Positions 1 through 7,601 of a stretch of 58,890 bases of DNA are shown here, piece after piece. The notes under the pieces are model-generated. The model had not been told where the DNA came from, ran no database searches, and saw only the letters and a program-made list of their open reading frames with translations. Source of the DNA: a virus; the IMG/VR virus record IMGVR_UViG_3300025000_000114, positions 1 to 58,890 of that record. The stretch is one strand, 5' to 3'. The position numbers and the translations under genes were made by a program. Each line of letters begins with the position of its first letter. The first letter of the stretch is position 1.

Positions 1-102
1 GACTTTTCTCTAAGTGATTTTTGTATATGGAAACAATTCTTCGCCGTTTTGTTTTTGTATTGAAATTACTAATAAAAATAAGAAAGAAGTGATAAAAATT
101 AA

Positions 103-768
103 ATGGAAAAGCAAATTTTAAATCACGTTAAACAATTAATACTTTTGCCAGATGGGATAAACACAACTGTTGAAATGGTTTCAGAATATTACGAAGTTAA
201 AGACAATGCAATGCGTCATTTAATATTAAGACACAATGAAGAATTAAAAAATAGTGGATTATATGTCATAGAAGGAATTCAACTAAAATCATTTAAAATA
301 ATAAACAGTATAAAATCAAGAGCAAGATCATTAACTATTGTTCCAGTAAAAGCAATATTAAAATTTAGTACATTATTAGCCAGTTCTAATATCGCACAAG
401 AAGTCAGAGAAGAATTGGTAAAACAAAATCCTAAACTATATGAAGAGTTGACAAATGGGCATAGATTGCAATTTAAGAAATTTGAGCAAAAATATGAAGA
501 ATATTTAAATTTTTCTTTTGGAGTAGAAAATATTCAAAAGCAAGTAAATTGTGGTGGTTATCTGATAGATTTTGTGTTGTTTAATACTATAGCTATAGAA
601 ATAGATGAGAATGGACATTCTTCATATTCTAATGAAAAAGAAATAATAAGAGAAAAACATATAAGAAGTGAAGGCTATAATATTGTTAGATTTAACCCAC
701 ATAAGCAAAAACCATATGAATTAATGGGGATGATATTAAAGATGACAGATGTCCTGCCAGGACTTTAG
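103..768 (+). CDS. Predicted DNA-binding protein with C-terminal nuclease-like domain
   Basis: A 221-residue protein. The first 60 residues (LPDGINTTVEMVSEYYEV, then a block ending LYVIEG) resemble the N-terminal DNA-binding domain of phage antirepressor-like proteins of Bacillota. The last 80 residues contain YLIDFVLF followed by AIEIDENGH, the D...ExD arrangement of a PD-(D/E)XK/DUF559-like nuclease fold, and end in a basic IVRFNPHK strand. Start: ATG preceded by AAGAAAGAAGTG. It has no operon partner: an inverted repeat follows its stop directly. A DNA-binding nuclease or a regulator with a degenerate nuclease domain are both possible. The family call is from motif memory and unverified. 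Confidence 0.6.
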   Translation: MEKQILNHVKQLILLPDGINTTVEMVSEYYEVKDNAMRHLILRHNEELKNSGLYVIEGIQLKSFKIINSIKSRARSLTIVPVKAILKFSTLLASSNIAQEVREELVKQNPKLYEELTNGHRLQFKKFEQKYEEYLNFSFGVENIQKQVNCGGYLIDFVLFNTIAIEIDENGHSSYSNEKEIIREKHIRSEGYNIVRFNPHKQKPYELMGMILKMTDVLPGL

Positions 769-808
769 TCAAATGACAAAGTGACACTTGGTCACACTGT
801 CATTTGAC
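768..808. repeat. Nested perfect inverted repeat
   Basis: Arms GTCAAATGACA (768-778) and TGTCATTTGAC (798-808) match perfectly. Inside them a second pair, GTGAC (781-785) and GTCAC (791-795), continues the palindrome around a short loop. It begins at the last base of the upstream stop codon. It lacks a T-run, so it looks more like an operator or recombination/binding site than a simple terminator. Confidence 0.6.
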
Positions 809-880
809 ACAGATGAACAATATGAGAAGATTAGAGATCATTGGAGAAAGTATCATATTGTTTTAGAATTAGATATTTAA
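788..880 (+). pseudogene. Possible gene remnant, 30 codons
   Basis: A short open frame from TTG at 788 reads a plausible protein tail (DEQYEKIRDHW, ending VLELDI). It has no ribosome site and its 5' part lies in the inverted repeat. It could be the 3' end of a gene whose front has been lost, or chance. Confidence 0.25.
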
Positions 881-912
881 CAATACATAAATAATATTTA
901 TTAAGATTTTGT

Positions 913-934
913 GGAGTTGCTGAAAAGTAACTCC
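913..934 (+). terminator. Weak terminator-like hairpin
   Basis: Stem GGAGTT (913-918) with AACTCC (929-934), 10-nt loop, followed by TTTAATATT. It could end transcription from the first gene. Confidence 0.4.
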
Positions 935-953
935 TTTAATATTGAAAATTTTT

Positions 954-1183
954 AGTCAATGGCTGATAGGAGTAATTAACCTGTCAAAAAGAAGGTTCCA
1001 ACCTACCTTCGCCATTGACTATTTTATATACAAAAAGGTTGGAGTACAATACAAAATTTGAAAGGTTGGGATACGAAATGAAAATTAAATTAATTATTGA
1101 CAAAGTATAAGAGAACCTAACGAAAGCAATGTATCGGTCAAAGCGTTGACCTCTTCTAGCCATTTCGCTATCGCTCAATGACT
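954..1183. other. Structured non-coding region
   Basis: No convincing gene between 881 and 1234. The stretch is rich in inverted repeats: AGTCAATGGC (954-963) with GCCATTGACT (1011-1020); GGTCAA/TTGACC near 1137-1152; a GCGATAGCG-type repeat near 1170; and a third copy of the outer motif (CAATGACT) near 1176-1183. Two imperfect direct repeats (AAAGGTTGGAGTAC, AAAGGTTGGGATAC) lie at about 1036 and 1061. It could be a structured RNA, the end of a decayed insertion element, or a protein-binding region. A 64-codon minus-strand frame here has no ribosome site and is discounted. Confidence 0.4.
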
Positions 1184-1234
1184 AGGATTATAATTTAATC
1201 TATTTTTAATAATATGAAGGTGGTGTTAATAACT

Positions 1235-1375
1235 ATGTCAAAATACATAAAAACAAATGATAACCAAATTATCAATAAAGAAACTGGAGAAATAATAGAA
1301 GAACAAGAAAATCAATTTGAAAGAAAGTTAAAACATAGAGTATCACAAGTGAGATATAAAAAGGAGGACATTTAA
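1235..1375 (+). CDS. Small acidic hypothetical protein (46 aa)
   Basis: ATG at 1235 preceded by GAAGGTGGTG. The product is charged (KETGEIIEEQEN in the middle, a basic C-terminus). Its stop codon is 2 nt before the next ATG and its last codons contain that gene's AAGGAGG, so the two are translationally coupled. Function not recognised. Confidence 0.6.
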   Translation: MSKYIKTNDNQIINKETGEIIEEQENQFERKLKHRVSQVRYKKEDI

Positions 1376-1377
1376 TT

Positions 1378-1653
1378 ATGGAAGTTTTATTTAGGTATAG
1401 TGATTCTAATTTTTGCGCTTATTTAAATTATCTCGGATTTGAACATGTTGGGTTTGATATTGTAGAAAAAAGAGGGAATAAACCTAAAGTATTTTTACAT
1501 TTTGAAGGAAATAAAGAAGATTTTATTAATATTTATAAAAATTATAATTCTAATGATATTTCATTAAATCTTATAGAATTTGGTAAAAGTAAAAATAGTA
1601 TTCTCAAAATTGTTCGAGAACACTTGGGAAACTATTTAAGAAGTAAGAAGTAA
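1378..1653 (+). CDS. Hypothetical protein, DUF5659-like (91 aa)
   Basis: Start ATG at 1378 with AAGGAGG 8 nt upstream. The sequence SNFCAYLNYLGFEHVGFD followed by KVFLHFEG and a final helix resembles the small DUF5659 family of Bacillota mobile elements (an 'AYL..LGFE' helix, a strand with an F-x-F core, then a C-terminal helix). No catalytic residues are apparent. Family assignment is tentative; function unknown. Confidence 0.6.
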   Translation: MEVLFRYSDSNFCAYLNYLGFEHVGFDIVEKRGNKPKVFLHFEGNKEDFINIYKNYNSNDISLNLIEFGKSKNSILKIVREHLGNYLRSKK

Positions 1654-1806
1654 AATAGGAATCTAATTTTGAAATCCCTATTCTAGCAAGAGTTTAAAGG
1701 TTTTAAAAATAATATATTTTGCATATAAGTGTTTTCTTACTGCACCACATGCAGTTACTTTAGAAATACCCGTAAAAGCTTATAAAGGAAGGGGTTGCAT
1801 TTGATT

Positions 1807-2454
1807 ATGCCAACTGATTTAGAAAAACAAATTGATATACAATGGCACAAACTTGATGATGATCGTTACGTTTATCTTCTTACAGGGGAATCGTTTAATA
1901 ATTTAGAATATTTGGGAGCAGTTAAGAGAGAAATTGAAAATGCTCAGTTAAAAGATTTTCATGAACATTCAAAGTTGCTAAGAAAATATGGCATTGATGT
2001 AAATAGAAAAATTAAAAACAAAGGTGATAAAACACCAATTGAAACAACATGTATTGCTTGGAAAGATACAAAGAAGGACTTATTCATTAAAGTATATAGA
2101 GGTGAAGGAGTCGAATTAATTATGAATAAGACATTGGATATTTTTGAAAAGGGATTTATGTTTACTATTCAGTCATTTGTTGAATTCAGAACAAATTGTG
2201 TAATTATAGACAGGGAATTCCCTACAGTAGAATATCTAGCAGAGTTAGCAGGTATGAGTCCTAGAAAGGCAAATGATATTATAAAGTCTTTAGAAAAGAA
2301 GAATATAATTAAGAGGTATAAAGATGGATTACATAAGAAAATATTTGTTAATCCTCATTATATGTGTGCAGGAGCGATTATTGAAGGTGAGATACCTTCT
2401 TATTTTGTGTCTGAAATAGAAGAAGAAACTATGGAATTATTTAATAGGCAATAA
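1807..2454 (+). CDS. Winged-helix protein, RepL-like replication/regulatory protein
   Basis: A 215-residue protein. I chose ATG at 1807 because AAGGAAGGGG lies 12 nt upstream; an in-frame TTG at 1795 abuts the ribosome site. Residues about 135-185 form a winged helix-turn-helix (PTVEYLAELAGMSPRKANDI, then LEKKNIIKRY and a wing ending FVNPHYMCAG), very like the C-terminal domain of Firmicute RepL-type plasmid proteins. The N-terminal 120 residues match nothing I recognise. It could be a second initiator or a transcription factor. The main initiator of this element is more likely the gene at 28823. Confidence 0.6.
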   Translation: MPTDLEKQIDIQWHKLDDDRYVYLLTGESFNNLEYLGAVKREIENAQLKDFHEHSKLLRKYGIDVNRKIKNKGDKTPIETTCIAWKDTKKDLFIKVYRGEGVELIMNKTLDIFEKGFMFTIQSFVEFRTNCVIIDREFPTVEYLAELAGMSPRKANDIIKSLEKKNIIKRYKDGLHKKIFVNPHYMCAGAIIEGEIPSYFVSEIEEETMELFNRQ

Positions 2455-2479
2455 ATAAATTTGAGGAGGTCATTTAATT

Positions 2480-3244
2480 ATGAGCATGGGAATTTATAAA
2501 ATAGAAAATATGATTAATGGAAAAATATACGTAGGCAGTTCTAAAAATATAGAGAACAGATGGAGTCAACATAGAAGTTTATTAAAATCAGGAAAACATC
2601 ACTCACAGCATTTGCAATATGCATGGGATAAATATAATGAAAGCAATTTCAAATTTGATATTATTGAAGACATGATTACACAAGAGGATTTATTTGTAAG
2701 AGAACAATATTGGATGGATAAATTACAATGTTATAATCCTAAAATTGGATATAATATTTCAATATTAGCTAATGCTTGTTTAATGAATGATAATTATGAT
2801 TTTAAAGAAATTATACAAGAAGAAAATGAATTAGCAAATAAACATAAAATAATATACATGATTATAGATAAGAAAAATGAAGAATTGATTTATAGAGGTA
2901 TGCAGGATAGATATCTCGTTGAACATATATTTAGTGACTTTATATATTATCTATACAGATATTTTGAAAGTATTGATTTTAAATCTTTTGATAATATAAT
3001 TCTATATACAGATAAAGGGAATCTAACCATGAAAGATTTTCAAGGAATAAATACAGAAATATGCAAAGACAATATTTATAAATTAAACTTTAAAAAGGTT
3101 ATTATTGAAAATGGCCATGGAGGGCAAAGAGAAGTTCTTTATAAGAATAGTTTTGAGTTTTATGAAATAAAAGAAAGTAAAGACGGTTATATGACAATTA
3201 GGGTTTATGATGGTTTTGATGTAATAAACTATATACTTGAATAA
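2480..3244 (+). CDS. GIY-YIG endonuclease family protein
   Basis: A 254-residue protein with GAGGAGGT before ATG at 2480. Residues 4-90 are a clear GIY-YIG nuclease domain: GIYKIENMINGKIYVGSS, then an arginine-containing helix (ENRWSQHRSLL) and E74-type REQYWMDKL, ending YNPKIGYNI. The remaining 160 residues have no recognised DNA-binding repeat. Proteins like this act as free-standing homing endonucleases or as element-borne nicking enzymes. Its unrelated tail leaves the target open. Confidence 0.85.
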   Translation: MSMGIYKIENMINGKIYVGSSKNIENRWSQHRSLLKSGKHHSQHLQYAWDKYNESNFKFDIIEDMITQEDLFVREQYWMDKLQCYNPKIGYNISILANACLMNDNYDFKEIIQEENELANKHKIIYMIIDKKNEELIYRGMQDRYLVEHIFSDFIYYLYRYFESIDFKSFDNIILYTDKGNLTMKDFQGINTEICKDNIYKLNFKKVIIENGHGGQREVLYKNSFEFYEIKESKDGYMTIRVYDGFDVINYILE

Positions 3245-3307
3245 AATAAAAAATACTATACAGATGTTCAATTGCAGAATATTACTAATTGGATGTTAGG
3301 AGTCCAG

Positions 3308-3376
3308 ATGAAGATTAAATATAAAACACTTTGTAAGAAATGTCATGCAACATCTCATGACAAAGGAGGAATATGA
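3308..3376 (+). CDS. Possible 22-aa peptide
   Basis: ATG at 3308 after TTAGGAG. It encodes a short basic peptide with a CKKCH motif and stops inside the start region of the next gene (TGA overlaps ATGATGATG). It may only couple translation of the following GIY-YIG gene. Confidence 0.3.
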   Translation: MKIKYKTLCKKCHATSHDKGGI

Positions 3377-4143
3377 TGATGATTATCAATAATATCAATG
3401 AGCAAAATGATAATATACAGGATAACTTAGTTTATAAATTCTATAATATAAATAATGAATTGCTGTATGTTGGCATTACCAATAATATGAAAATTAGATT
3501 AAAGCAACACAAGCAGGACAAAGAATGGTTTGATGAAATTAAAAGAATATACATCACTGAAAAAATGACTAGAAATGAAGCTCATATTTATGAAATATTC
3601 TATATTGCAAATGAAAATCCTTTATATAATATAGACTATATCAATGGTGGCAAAGTTGGTTTTGTGATAAGCGAATTATTATTCAAAGATTACAAGAAAG
3701 AGAGAAGAAAGAGGATAAACGTTGATATTGTTTTGAGAATGTATAATGAAGGTAAATCAATAGAGGAAATAGCCACAGAATTAAAATACTCTACTGAATA
3801 CATTGCTAAAAACTTGAGATCAAAATTAATAGAATTAAGGGAAGTTAAACCAAATCGTAGAAATGGGAAAAATGAAAGATTTGAAATGTTTGTTAATTGT
3901 CTTACATACTTGTCTAATAAAAAATATTTTACAATAGAAGATATTGTATATAAGTTCATGAATGATTATGAATGTACAGAGGAAACTGCAAAAACATATT
4001 ATAAAGACGAGTTTGCAGTTTTACTTATTGAAGAGGTTAATAAAATAGGTTTGAAAAGAATTAGAGCGAATAAAGTTATTAAAGAGCAATTTGGAATGGA
4101 TGGTGAAGGATACCCCTTTATAATTTGCAAAGATGGTGAATAA
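3373..4143 (+). CDS. GIY-YIG nuclease with C-terminal helix-turn-helix
   Basis: A 256-residue protein. AAAGGAGG is followed by three consecutive ATGs (3373, 3376, 3379), and the second or third has better spacing. Residues 15-95 form a diverged GIY-YIG domain (LVYKFYNINNELLYVGITNN, basic helix, then EIFYIANENPLYNID). Residues about 115-150 (RKRINVDIVLRMYNEGKSIEEIATEL) look like a resolvase-type helix-turn-helix. The C-terminal 90 residues are unrecognised. Likely a site-specific nuclease of the mobile element. Confidence 0.75.
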   Translation: MMMIINNINEQNDNIQDNLVYKFYNINNELLYVGITNNMKIRLKQHKQDKEWFDEIKRIYITEKMTRNEAHIYEIFYIANENPLYNIDYINGGKVGFVISELLFKDYKKERRKRINVDIVLRMYNEGKSIEEIATELKYSTEYIAKNLRSKLIELREVKPNRRNGKNERFEMFVNCLTYLSNKKYFTIEDIVYKFMNDYECTEETAKTYYKDEFAVLLIEEVNKIGLKRIRANKVIKEQFGMDGEGYPFIICKDGE

Positions 4144-4176
4144 AACTTAATATAAAACACTAAAATAAAATATTCC

Positions 4177-4205
4177 TTGACATTTGTTGCCTCATGATGT
4201 ATAAT
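4177..4205 (+). promoter_or_regulatory. Consensus sigma-A promoter
   Basis: TTGACA (4177-4182), 17-bp spacer, TATAAT (4200-4205). Both hexamers match the consensus exactly. It drives the small gene at 4234. Confidence 0.9.
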
Positions 4206-4233
4206 TATTGCAAAGTGAGGTGATAATATTATT

Positions 4234-4398
4234 ATGAGTTTAACAGATGATGCTTTAGAAACTGCCAAATATGTTAATGATTTATTAAATGGTGACTCCC
4301 AAAAACTAAAAAGGATTTATGAACATCTTTGTGTACATGATATTATAATGTATCATGCTTCAAAAGAACAAATGCTTGATATTTTTAAAGATATCTAA
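4234..4398 (+). CDS. Small hypothetical protein (54 aa)
   Basis: ATG at 4234 with GTGAGGTG upstream, 30 nt after a perfect promoter. The product is helical and slightly acidic (LTDDALETAKYVNDLLN...), with no recognised motif. A private strong promoter for such a short gene suggests a stand-alone regulator, toxin/antitoxin-like partner or host-takeover peptide, but nothing in the sequence settles this. Confidence 0.65.
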   Translation: MSLTDDALETAKYVNDLLNGDSQKLKRIYEHLCVHDIIMYHASKEQMLDIFKDI

Positions 4399-4405
4399 TC
4401 TCCCA

Positions 4406-4434
4406 TTGACATAAATCCTAAAATAATATATCAT
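4406..4434 (+). promoter_or_regulatory. Sigma-A promoter of candidate small RNA
   Basis: TTGACA (4406-4411), 17-bp spacer, TATCAT (4429-4434). Transcription would start near 4441 and meet a strong terminator about 85 nt later. Confidence 0.75.
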
Positions 4435-4440
4435 AACAAA

Positions 4441-4529
4441 CATAAGTGATTAATTTTCATTTTTCATTTATAAACTCTTTCTTTCATCCTCAAGAGGGAG
4501 TCTTTGTAATGAAGATTTCCTCATTTTTT
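4441..4529 (+). ncRNA. Candidate orphan small RNA (about 85-90 nt)
   Basis: Between the promoter at 4406-4434 and the terminator at 4494-4529 there is no ORF with a ribosome site. The 5' half is pyrimidine-rich (CTCTTTCTTTCATCCTC around 4476-4491) and could pair with the purine-rich ribosome sites used here (AAGAAAG and GAGGATG types). A new promoter begins directly after the terminator, so this is a closed transcription unit. Inferred from signals only. Confidence 0.5.
4494..4529 (+). terminator. Rho-independent terminator
   Basis: An 11-bp stem with two G-U pairs (4494-4504 with 4512-4522), loop TGTAATG, followed by ATTTTTT. Confidence 0.75.
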
Positions 4530-4534
4530 ACCTT

Positions 4535-4563
4535 TTGACTTTCCTATACTCGTCCTCTATAAT
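4535..4563 (+). promoter_or_regulatory. Sigma-A promoter
   Basis: TTGACT (4535-4540), 17-bp spacer, TATAAT (4558-4563). It lies 22 nt before the ATG at 4586 and heads the operon running to about 6.86 kb. Confidence 0.85.
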
Positions 4564-4585
4564 TAGTATAATGGAGAGTGATTAA

Positions 4586-5260
4586 ATGATTATTTTGGAT
4601 GATAATAAAATACAATTCACTGTACAAAGACAAAAACACATTATTGGGAGTAAATTATTTCCTGTTTCATCAAAAAGTAAATTACAAGTATTTAACTCTG
4701 AATATACAGAAGAATTAGATAAAAACGATCCTAAAATACTTCAATTTACTAAACTTGTTGATCAATGTAAATTTGAAATGGGCCATGCTTATACTAGTTC
4801 TGATATTATTCTTCAGATTGCAAATGCGATAAATTTAGAAGCAAAATTCTTTTCGGGTTGGTTAATTTATCCTTTTAGCAATACATTTCCTAGTCATCAC
4901 GCATGGACAGTAATTAATGGTAATAGCGTTGTAGATGTAATGCAATTCCCTGAAGAAATTGATATAATGATGAAAACTGATATGACTGATCCTGATTTTA
5001 AGAGGAAACTTGCCATTAAATTAGTTGAGATAAGGAAGAAAGAAAAACCTCTTTCTGAATCATGTTTCTTCGGTAAAATTAATTATGATTGGGTTTATTA
5101 TGTCGGTAGTCCAGATACTTCTGAAAATGCAAAAAGGATATTTAGGGAATTAATTTCAAAATACCCTAATCATCCTGCTTATATTCGTAAAGGGGTAAGA
5201 GAGTCAAATGGCAGAACTGAATTGCAGAATTTAATTAACGAGGAAATGGAGAGTGATTAA
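4586..5260 (+). CDS. Hypothetical protein with HAW motif, relative of the gene at 5586
   Basis: A 224-residue protein, ATG at 4586 after GGAGAGTG. The central part (GHAYTSSDIILQIAN, then FFSGWLIYPF, then HHAWTVINGNSVVDVM) follows the same order as the protein at 5586: a conserved helix start, a GW/GY strand, an HAW motif, then N-G-x-x-V-x-D. In the other protein the helix starts with Cys (GKCYELSL); here that position is not Cys. This suggests a papain/transglutaminase-like fold pair in which this member lacks the nucleophile. Function unknown. Confidence 0.6.
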   Translation: MIILDDNKIQFTVQRQKHIIGSKLFPVSSKSKLQVFNSEYTEELDKNDPKILQFTKLVDQCKFEMGHAYTSSDIILQIANAINLEAKFFSGWLIYPFSNTFPSHHAWTVINGNSVVDVMQFPEEIDIMMKTDMTDPDFKRKLAIKLVEIRKKEKPLSESCFFGKINYDWVYYVGSPDTSENAKRIFRELISKYPNHPAYIRKGVRESNGRTELQNLINEEMESD

Positions 5261-5262
5261 AT

Positions 5263-5562
5263 ATGTTAAATGATATTATTTCCAAAGTATTAAACAAGTT
5301 TTTAGATGGAAATATCGAGAGTATAGATTGTTATTCTAGGGGAAATTGTAGGTTTGATTTAATTACACAAAACAAAATTTCATACAAAGATTTTGTTAAG
5401 AAAACGAAGAATATTATATCAGAAAATGATATTTCTAGTTATGATGAAGAAGATTCTGAGTATCTTGAAGTCACTATTGAATTAACTGAAGATTTTATAA
5501 ACAAAATTATTAATCATATAAAATGTGATTGCATGAATGAATTTGAGGAAATGAAAAAGTAA
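5263..5562 (+). CDS. Hypothetical acidic protein (99 aa)
   Basis: ATG at 5263, two bases after the previous stop; GGAGAGTG lies 14 nt upstream inside the preceding gene. Acidic, with a Cys pair near the end (KCDCMNEFEEM). It sits between the two related HAW proteins, so it may belong to the same function. No domain recognised. Confidence 0.6.
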   Translation: MLNDIISKVLNKFLDGNIESIDCYSRGNCRFDLITQNKISYKDFVKKTKNIISENDISSYDEEDSEYLEVTIELTEDFINKIINHIKCDCMNEFEEMKK

Positions 5563-5585
5563 CTAGAGAAAAGAGGATAAAACAG

Positions 5586-5969
5586 ATGAAATCTAATGTC
5601 ATTAATATCAATCGTTCTAAAATTGGCAAATGCTATGAATTAAGTTTGCAATATATACTCGCTAACCCTAATTGGAAATTAATTCATGGATATATCTCAA
5701 ACCAACAACCACCGAACCAAACTATTGATCATGCTTGGTGTATTAATGGTGATAAAATTCATGATGAAATATTTGAGAAGGATTTTCATACAGATTTGTA
5801 TACTGCTTTATTTGCTCCAAAGATTGTCAAGAAGTATAAATTCAATGAAATGATAGAGAAAATGAATGAGTTTGAAACTTATGGGCCTTGGCATGATGTA
5901 GATGAGTTTAATGAAGATTATTATGATGAGTATGGAGATTTAAGGGATGAGTATAAAAGAAAGAAGTGA
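5586..5969 (+). CDS. Hypothetical protein with Cys-His(-Asp) papain-like motif order
   Basis: A 127-residue protein, ATG at 5586 after AGAGAAAAGAGG. It has Cys17 in GKCYELSL at the start of a helix, His48 in DHAW, and a following N-G-D-K-I-H-D strand. This is the order (Cys on a helix, His and an acidic residue on strands) of small papain/transglutaminase-like enzymes. The C-terminus is very acidic (YDEYGDLRDEYK). A peptidase or amidase activity is inferred from motif order only. Confidence 0.6.
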   Translation: MKSNVININRSKIGKCYELSLQYILANPNWKLIHGYISNQQPPNQTIDHAWCINGDKIHDEIFEKDFHTDLYTALFAPKIVKKYKFNEMIEKMNEFETYGPWHDVDEFNEDYYDEYGDLRDEYKRKK

Positions 5970-5973
5970 TAAT

Positions 5974-6123
5974 ATGAAAATTAAAAAATATACTGTAATT
6001 GTTATTTTTAACAAATATAAATGGGATGTTTTTGAAGTGATGGCAGAATCAAAAGTTCATGCTAAACAATTAGCTCAGTTAGATTTTCCTTATAGTAGAA
6101 TTGAAAATATATCTTTAGCATAA
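5974..6123 (+). CDS. Small hypothetical protein (49 aa)
   Basis: ATG at 5974 with AGAAAGAAGTG upstream, just after the previous stop. Two short strands and a helix (YTVIVIFNKYKWDVFEV, then ESKVHAKQLAQL). The length fits a single compact domain. Same operon; function unknown. Confidence 0.6.
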   Translation: MKIKKYTVIVIFNKYKWDVFEVMAESKVHAKQLAQLDFPYSRIENISLA

Positions 6124-6140
6124 TGAAGGAGAGTGATACA

Positions 6141-6644
6141 ATGGCAAAAGCAAAGGTGAAACTTATTATGACCGCAATATTAGAGGTTGAAATTGATCCG
6201 GCTAAAATATTTGATCTTGATGAATTCCCAGAAGATAATCAACCAATGATTGAAGATGCAATAAAGAGTGTAATTGAAGGATATCTTGATACACCCCTTT
6301 ATTTTATAAAGGATGAGAATACTGAAATTGGAATTAAACATGAGGTATTAGAATACAAATTACCGATTCAAGAGTATAAAGGGAATAATAAGGTAAAAAT
6401 AGATTATTCTAATGATAACTATATTATTAAGAACAAATCGGTTAAATTTATTAAAGGAATATTTAAAGATGAAATTGGTGTATTTAAACGAATAATTAAA
6501 AATACGGGCGGTGGTATATATTTATGCGAAATTTATGTTGTAGAAGAATTAGAACAATACAAGTCAGATTATTTTGTATTTGTTGATAACAATGTTCAAA
6601 AACTGTGGGAAGATAAGTCAAATGATTTTGTAGCAGAAGAGTGA
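6141..6644 (+). CDS. Hypothetical protein (167 aa)
   Basis: I chose ATG at 6141 because AAGGAGAGTG lies 6 nt upstream; an in-frame ATG at 6123 overlaps the previous stop but has no ribosome site. The N-terminal part is a strand-rich domain (KVKLIMTAILEVEIDPAKI). The second half (KFIKGIFKDEIGVFKRII, EIYVVEELEQY) reads like an SH3-like barrel. No catalytic motif. Last larger gene of this operon. Confidence 0.6.
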   Translation: MAKAKVKLIMTAILEVEIDPAKIFDLDEFPEDNQPMIEDAIKSVIEGYLDTPLYFIKDENTEIGIKHEVLEYKLPIQEYKGNNKVKIDYSNDNYIIKNKSVKFIKGIFKDEIGVFKRIIKNTGGGIYLCEIYVVEELEQYKSDYFVFVDNNVQKLWEDKSNDFVAEE

Positions 6645-6697
6645 TTAAATATATACTCCTGTTGAGCCTAATATAATATCAGAAGGAGAAGTGAAGA

Positions 6698-6859
6698 ATG
6701 CAACAAACAGAAAAAGACAATAAATTTTTTGAGGAAATGATTTGTAAAGGATTCTTCGATAAATTACACAATATGAAATTAATTACCGACTCTGAACACA
6801 AAAATTGTATCAGTGGGTATGATGAGTTTTATAAGGATAAGGATGCAGAACTTAAATAA
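6698..6859 (+). CDS. Small hypothetical protein (53 aa)
   Basis: ATG at 6698 after AGAAGGAGAAGTG. Highly charged, with two cysteines and many lysines and acidic residues. A short hairpin at its stop may end the operon. Confidence 0.6.
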   Translation: MQQTEKDNKFFEEMICKGFFDKLHNMKLITDSEHKNCISGYDEFYKDKDAELK

Positions 6860-6882
6860 GGGAAGTAAAAATCCCTTTTCTC
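6858..6882 (+). terminator. Weak terminator hairpin
   Basis: Stem AAGGGA (6858-6863) with TCCCTT (6872-6877), then TTCTCTTTC. A short stem, but placed exactly at the end of the 4.6-6.9 kb operon. Confidence 0.45.
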
Positions 6883-6920
6883 TTTCTATCTTATCATAAA
6901 TATAAAAATAAAATTTATAC

Positions 6921-6949
6921 TTGACAACATTATTTGCTAGTGGTATGAT
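6921..6949 (+). promoter_or_regulatory. Sigma-A promoter
   Basis: TTGACA (6921-6926), 17-bp spacer, TATGAT (6944-6949). It precedes a nine-codon ORF and the coiled-coil gene at 7073. Confidence 0.85.
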
Positions 6950-6979
6950 GAGAGAGTAGAAAGTGAGGTGAGGAAATAT

Positions 6980-7009
6980 ATGATTGTATTAACAAATATC
7001 AATACATAA
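6980..7009 (+). CDS. Possible leader peptide (9 aa)
   Basis: GTGAGGTGAGG precedes ATG at 6980, which reads MIVLTNINT and stops. A good ribosome site in front of nine codons, 63 nt upstream of the next gene, suggests a leader peptide or the remains of a lost gene. Confidence 0.35.
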   Translation: MIVLTNINT

Positions 7010-7072
7010 ATTATTAAGTTCACAATCTCCATAAAGTAAAAAATAAAATAATGAAAGTAGGTTAATTTATAA

Positions 7073-7597
7073 ATGTTTAATGTAAAAGAAATTAAAACTG
7101 GCAATGTCTTTGAGGTTTTTCAAGTGTTCGATTATACATATCTAAATAAAAATCAATTTGTATTTTTAATGTATGATTATAGTATCAATGAATGGGCTAT
7201 GTCAGATAGTAAGTATTTTGAGCCACTTACAGATATAAGCAAAGCTATTACAGAAGAAAAATCTGGTTTTGTGAAAGGTCTATTTAGTGGATTTAAAGGA
7301 TTATCTACTGAGAGTGTAATGGAAAGATTAAGTGAGTCATGGGAATCTATACCACAATGTATTAAAGAAAATATTTGTTTGTCTCTTGGCAGCAAGGGGA
7401 ACAGTGAAAAACTTATGGTTGTTTTGGATGAGTTTTCTAAACAAAACAAATTGTATATAGAAAAAGAAGAAGAACGTAAACGATTAGAAGACTTGTTAAA
7501 ATCTAAACAAGATGAGCATAGTAAGAAAATTTCTATTTTACAGGAAGAGTTTAATAACGCTGAAAAATTAATTAATGAAAAGTTAAAAGGATTGTAA
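7073..7597 (+). CDS. Hypothetical protein with C-terminal coiled coil (174 aa)
   Basis: ATG at 7073, weak AGTAGG upstream. Residues 1-50 form a small strand-rich domain; residues 60-115 contain GFVKGLFSGFKG and a helical part (SWESIPQCIKENICL); residues about 120-174 are a Lys/Glu-rich coiled coil (KEEERKRLEDLLKSKQDEH). No enzyme motif. Could be a structural or scaffold protein. Confidence 0.6.
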   Translation: MFNVKEIKTGNVFEVFQVFDYTYLNKNQFVFLMYDYSINEWAMSDSKYFEPLTDISKAITEEKSGFVKGLFSGFKGLSTESVMERLSESWESIPQCIKENICLSLGSKGNSEKLMVVLDEFSKQNKLYIEKEEERKRLEDLLKSKQDEHSKKISILQEEFNNAEKLINEKLKGL

Positions 7598-7601
7598 GAT
7601 T

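Noticed and set aside
984-1178. Minus-strand 64-codon frame
   Set aside because: No ribosome site, overlaps a repeat-rich non-coding region, and the composition is not protein-like.
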